Source: DALYJJ01 sp031969915 (GTDB lineage: Bacteria; Acidobacteriota; Terriglobia; Bryobacterales; Bryobacteraceae). From it: 64,000 bases of DNA. Numbering within the stretch: position 1 is the first letter of the stretch; each line of letters opens with the position of its first letter. A program made the translations under genes and the position numbers. The stretch spans positions 1-64,000 of the forward strand of contig DALYJJ010000016.1 in NCBI GenBank assembly GCA_031969915.1, written 5' to 3'. The notes beneath the pieces are model-generated. The model had not been told where the DNA came from, ran no database searches, and saw nothing but the letters and a program-made list of their open reading frames with translations. Shown one piece after another: positions 60,603-64,000 of the stretch.

Positions 60603-63212
60603 CTAGCGGACATACTCGACCAGGGCGATGTCGGAGCTTTGCGAGTCCGTCTGCACCCAGAGCAGCTCCTTGCCATCGGGGGACACACTAATGTGCCGTT
60701 GGGTCAAAAGGACCGGCTTGGTGAGAGGCAGCAGCTTGCGGGTTGTGCGCGAGGCGAAATCGAAGTAGAGCAGTTGATCCCTGGCCGCGTTCGTGTGATA
60801 GACGCCCTCCTTACCGAGAGCCCAAAAACGCCCGGAGAGATCAGGGATCAGGGTTTCTTCGGAGCCATTCGGGGTGCGGCGGATCAGGGCGGGCGCTTCC
60901 CGGCTGCGGGAGAAGTAGAGGTACTTGCCATCGGATGACTCCTCGGGCTCAAAGCCACCGGCTGTGGTCACCTGTTCCGAGGCGCCTCCTTCCGCGGGAA
61001 TGCGCCAGATCTCATGGCGGCCGGTCCGGTTGGAGGAGTAGTAGATCCAACGGCCATCCCGGGACCAACTGGGGACGATGTTCTCAAACGGATCGTGGGT
61101 GATCTGCCGCGGCGTGCCGCCCTGCGTGGAGAGGACCATGACCTGGGCGGCGGTGCCGATGCGGACGTCATAGGTGAGCAGCCGTCCATCGGGCGACCAG
61201 TTTGGGGAGGCGCCGATCGGGCCCTTGGTTGGAACCTGTTGAGGGGTGCGGCCGGCACGGTCCGCGATCCAGAGGGCGGCCTCACCAGAGCGGCGGGAAA
61301 CGAACGCGATGCGATCCTGTTGGGGCGAGTAACGGGGGTCGAAGTCCGGGTAGGTGGAGGCGATCCATTGGGAGGGCGGGGCGGCCTGTCGAGGCTGAGT
61401 GAGCGCGGCGTGCCAGATGTTGGTGTCGAGCGTCGTCTGCTCCACCACGATCCGCGCGCCGTCCGCGGACAACGAGGGATACGACGCCCCGCGCGGCAGC
61501 CGTATGGGGCTCACCGCGCTGGTATCCAGCCGGAGCCGGAAGCCGGGCTCACTCGAGCCGAGCGTGAGTAACAGCTCCTGGCCGCCGGGCACAGCGGCGA
61601 TGGCGCGCAGGTTCCCTGCGTTCGCCATGACGGTCCGGCAGGTCCCGTCCTTGATATCGAGTAAGTCCACCGAGCCGGACAGGAATTGCGGAAAGCGAAT
61701 GAACGCTAAGTGAGACCCGCCCGCGACAAACACGGGAGCCGCTACCGAATAAGTATCAGGCGGGGCGGTGGTAAGCCGGCGGCGGCTGCCGGACTCGACA
61801 TCGAGCATCACCAGGCCGAGCGGCTCGGAATCCCCGGAGGCGACATAGACGATACTCCTGCCGTCGGGATGCCAGCCATACAAGGCCCGGAAGCCTGAGG
61901 ACTCCGCTTCCCGCAGCCCCCCTCGCTTCTGCTCGAGAAGCAGGCGTTCGGCGCCGCCCAGGCTGGGCATGACCAACACCTGCAGCAGATCTCCTTTTTC
62001 GCGTTGGAAGGCGACGTACTTTCCGTCGGGCGACCAGAGGGGCCAGCTTTCCGGTTCGGGAGTGACGGTGAGCCGCAGCGGACTGCCGGCGTCGATCAGC
62101 TTGACGAAGATATCGAGACTCCCGCCGCCTTCGCCTTCCCAGGCATAGGCCACGGTCTTACCGTCCGGCGAGATGGAGGGTTGGACCTCGCGGGTGTTGG
62201 ACGTGAGGATCGGGCGCAGGACCATTTCCGCGGCGGGCTGCACCGGGGGATCGGGCTTTGGGCGCAAGATCAGGAAGGCCGCGGCGGCGGCGGCCGCGAG
62301 AGCCGCGGCGACGATCCAGAGCCGGCGGGGCTGGGGCGCCGGCGGCGGCGGGGCGGTCTCCAGGTCGCGCTTCAGCCGCTTCAGGTCCGCCAGTAAGTCC
62401 GCGGCGGTTTGATAGCGCAGCGCCGGGTCTTTCTCGATGGATCGCAGGATGATCCGCTCCAGTTCGGCGGGTACCCGCGGGTTCAACCGGACGGGCGGCG
62501 TGGGCGCCTGATGGAGAATGGCGTCCATCACCTCCGGCGCCGAGGCGCCATGGAACGGCAACGCGCCCGTAGCCATCTGGTACAGCACCGCGCCCAGGGA
62601 AAACAGATCCGACCGTCCATCGGCGGTGCGCCCGAGCGCCTGCTCCGGACTCATGTACCGGGGCGTGCCCAGCACGACACCCGGAGCGGTCAACTCCTGG
62701 GTGAGCGTGGTGGATGCCTCGGTGGGCGCCGCGGCCTGAATGCGCGCGAGGCCGAAGTCGAGCACCTTGAGTTGGCCGCGCCGGTCGATCATCAGGTTGT
62801 CGGGTTTCAGATCTCGATGGAGCACGCCGCGCGAGTGAGCCTCGGAGAGCGCGTCGGCGGCCTGCACGGCTAAGTCGAGTAACTCGGGCAAGGCCAGGGG
62901 ACCCGATTGCAAATGCGCGCCGAGCGTGGGGCCTTCGACATATTCGAGGGCCAGATAGTAAGTGCCGCCGTCCTCACCGATTTCGTAGAGGTGACCGATG
63001 TTGGGATGGTTGAGCGAGGAGGTGGCCCGGGCTTCAAGCAGGAACCGCTTGAGGCGCGCCTCATCGGCGGCGACGGCGGGCAGCAGGGTTTTGAGGGCGA
63101 CGAAGCGGTTGAGGCGTGAGTCGCGCGCCTTGAAAACCTCGCCCATGCCGCCGGCGCCGAGGCGCGAGAGGATCTCGTAGGGGCCCAGAGTGTCACCCAC
63201 GGCGCGCGGCAT
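60603..63212 (-). CDS. Membrane Ser/Thr protein kinase with PD40 beta-propeller (second copy)
   Basis: 869 residues. Kinase domain: glycine loop LGAGGMGEVFKA, K41 in VALKTL, catalytic loop LHRDLKPDN (H132-R133-D134), DFG 153-155, and MSPEQALG. A transmembrane helix (about 298-316, LWIVAAALAAAAAAAFLIL) is followed by PD40-type repeats (SISPDGKTVAYAWEG, WSPDGKYVAFQ, WSPDGRLLTYDV, WSRDGRWIYYSSN), six or seven blades to about residue 860. It has the same domain order as the kinase at 39234 but is diverged, so the pair is an old duplication. Its start is 71 bp from the divergent STAND-like gene. Confidence 0.9.
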   Translation of the reverse strand: MPRAVGDTLGPYEILSRLGAGGMGEVFKARDSRLNRFVALKTLLPAVAADEARLKRFLLEARATSSLNHPNIGHLYEIGEDGGTYYLALEYVEGPTLGAHLQSGPLALPELLDLAVQAADALSEAHSRGVLHRDLKPDNLMIDRRGQLKVLDFGLARIQAAAPTEASTTLTQELTAPGVVLGTPRYMSPEQALGRTADGRSDLFSLGAVLYQMATGALPFHGASAPEVMDAILHQAPTPPVRLNPRVPAELERIILRSIEKDPALRYQTAADLLADLKRLKRDLETAPPPPAPQPRRLWIVAAALAAAAAAAFLILRPKPDPPVQPAAEMVLRPILTSNTREVQPSISPDGKTVAYAWEGEGGGSLDIFVKLIDAGSPLRLTVTPEPESWPLWSPDGKYVAFQREKGDLLQVLVMPSLGGAERLLLEQKRGGLREAESSGFRALYGWHPDGRSIVYVASGDSEPLGLVMLDVESGSRRRLTTAPPDTYSVAAPVFVAGGSHLAFIRFPQFLSGSVDLLDIKDGTCRTVMANAGNLRAIAAVPGGQELLLTLGSSEPGFRLRLDTSAVSPIRLPRGASYPSLSADGARIVVEQTTLDTNIWHAALTQPRQAAPPSQWIASTYPDFDPRYSPQQDRIAFVSRRSGEAALWIADRAGRTPQQVPTKGPIGASPNWSPDGRLLTYDVRIGTAAQVMVLSTQGGTPRQITHDPFENIVPSWSRDGRWIYYSSNRTGRHEIWRIPAEGGASEQVTTAGGFEPEESSDGKYLYFSRSREAPALIRRTPNGSEETLIPDLSGRFWALGKEGVYHTNAARDQLLYFDFASRTTRKLLPLTKPVLLTQRHISVSPDGKELLWVQTDSQSSDIALVEYVR

Positions 63213-63283
63213 TGGAGTAGTGTACCCGATCGAGGCTGGGGCGCTTGAGGCTCCCTACGCGGGATAGAATAAAGTCCTTCATC

Positions 63284-64000
63284 ATGCCCGCCACGGTTCG
63301 AATCGTCAGGCTTTTCGTCGCTTCTCCCGGAGATGTCGCCACGGAGAGGAATCACGTGGCCGAAGAGGCAGAGGCCCTGAATCGCAACCTTGCGGCTGAA
63401 CACGGTGTGCACTTCAGAGTGCTTGGATGGAAAACCGATGTCCGTCCCCGGGTCGACGAAAAGGGCGCGCAAGGGCCGATTGACGAAGACCTGCCGGTAA
63501 GTGAGTGCGACATCGTGGTGGGCATTCTGTGGACGAGGCTTGGCCAACCGATGCCGGAGATGGGCGGGAAGACCGGCACCGAGCACGAGATCCGCGAAGC
63601 CATCGCCGGGTGGAGAAAGGGTAAGCGTCCCGAGGTGGTGGTCTGCTTCAACCAGGCACCCTACAACCCCAAGGACATAGCGGAGTCCAAGCAGAAGACG
63701 CGAGTGCTGGAGTTCAGGGAGGAGATCCCCGGGCTTCTCCTCGACTATGACGGCGCGGACGATTTTCAAAAGAAGATCCGGGACTATCTGGAGAAGTACC
63801 TGATTGCCCGCCACCCTCCTACCAGCGGAAAGACCGCGGCGCCACCCGCGGGCGACCCTGGGCGCTACCTGCGGAGCCTGCAGGAGGAGACGTCGCATTT
63901 CGATGTGCAAGGCCTCAGGTTCGGCGACCACCGCGCGTACCAGTTTTCGATCGAGGAGTTCTACATTCCTCTCACGACATCTACCGGAGCCGGCAAGGCC
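63284..64000 (+). CDS. STAND/NACHT-type immune-like protein with TIR/DUF4062-like N-terminus, cut by window edge
   Basis: ATG 63284 opens a frame of 239 codons that runs off the window. The N-terminus VRLFVASPGDVATERNHVAEE, then GPIDEDLPVSECDIVVGILWTRLG and GKTGTEHEIREAIAGWRKG, is the pattern of DUF4062/TIR-like modules found at the start of STAND ATPases. After a Pro-rich linker (ARHPPTSGKTAAPPAGDPG) the segment YLRSLQEETSHFDVQGLR...SIEEFYIPLTT matches the stretch that normally leads into a NACHT NTPase domain. The NTPase itself would lie beyond the window. Such proteins include bacterial NLR-like defence genes. It is divergent from the PD40 kinase gene, 71 bp away. Confidence 0.7.
   Translation, partial: MPATVRIVRLFVASPGDVATERNHVAEEAEALNRNLAAEHGVHFRVLGWKTDVRPRVDEKGAQGPIDEDLPVSECDIVVGILWTRLGQPMPEMGGKTGTEHEIREAIAGWRKGKRPEVVVCFNQAPYNPKDIAESKQKTRVLEFREEIPGLLLDYDGADDFQKKIRDYLEKYLIARHPPTSGKTAAPPAGDPGRYLRSLQEETSHFDVQGLRFGDHRAYQFSIEEFYIPLTTSTGAGKA

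Overview
The window looks like a chromosomal segment from a high-GC Gram-negative soil bacterium, most plausibly an Acidobacteriota of the Bryobacter/Solibacter type. This is inferred from the gene families: a TonB-dependent receptor with an N-terminal carboxypeptidase-regulatory domain, a cytochrome/DUF1549/DUF1553 protein, DUF1080 sugar proteins beside Gfo/Idh oxidoreductases, and three membrane-anchored Ser/Thr kinases carrying TPR-like or PD40 propeller regions. I found no rRNA, tRNA, IS element, phage gene or CRISPR array. Genes are tightly packed, with many ATGA overlaps and near-touching convergent ends.

Layout. 1-5.7 kb: a truncated beta-propeller gene and an S55-type peptidase (minus), a small heat-shock protein with a clear sigma70-type promoter, an RlmI-like rRNA methyltransferase and a secreted glycerophosphodiesterase. 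5.7-10.7 kb: a plus-strand sugar cluster (two Tat-type Gfo/Idh oxidoreductases, a TIM-barrel epimerase, a hotdog thioesterase, a DUF1080 protein). 10.7-16.3 kb (minus): a PSD1-type cytochrome protein and a TPR-type Ser/Thr kinase with an HSD instead of HRD catalytic loop. 16.4-19.6 kb: a secreted beta-helix protein, a glycosyltransferase and a DegT aminotransferase.

19.6-23.6 kb is the main accessory island: an AAA+ ATPase directly followed by a subtilisin-like protease, matching the IetAS pair (plasmid stability/anti-phage defence), then a small unknown gene. 25.7-33.4 kb is nucleotide-sugar metabolism: a fucokinase-like GHMP kinase fused to a UDPGP-type pyrophosphorylase, a divergent GalU-like protein, a UDP-sugar dehydrogenase, and gmd-fcl for GDP-L-fucose. 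33.4-42.7 kb holds a TonB-like protein, small secreted proteins, an S9 peptidase, a PD40 kinase and a TIM-barrel protein.

42.9-52.6 kb: a large TonB-dependent receptor, a DUF1080 protein, a tandem cyclophilin next to BamA, and a membrane protein. 52.6-57.0 kb: a FabF-like ketosynthase converges on a three-gene polysaccharide export operon (Wza-like, GumC/Wzz-like, BY-kinase) that could export sugars made by the nucleotide-sugar genes. 57.2-63.2 kb: a CopA-like ATPase, a membrane protein with a degenerate GGDEF-like domain, and another PD40 kinase. At the right edge a truncated plus-strand gene from 63,284 looks like the start of a STAND/NACHT-type immune protein with a TIR/DUF4062-like N-terminus.

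All calls come from reading the sequence by eye. Domain names rest on recognised motifs, not on database searches.
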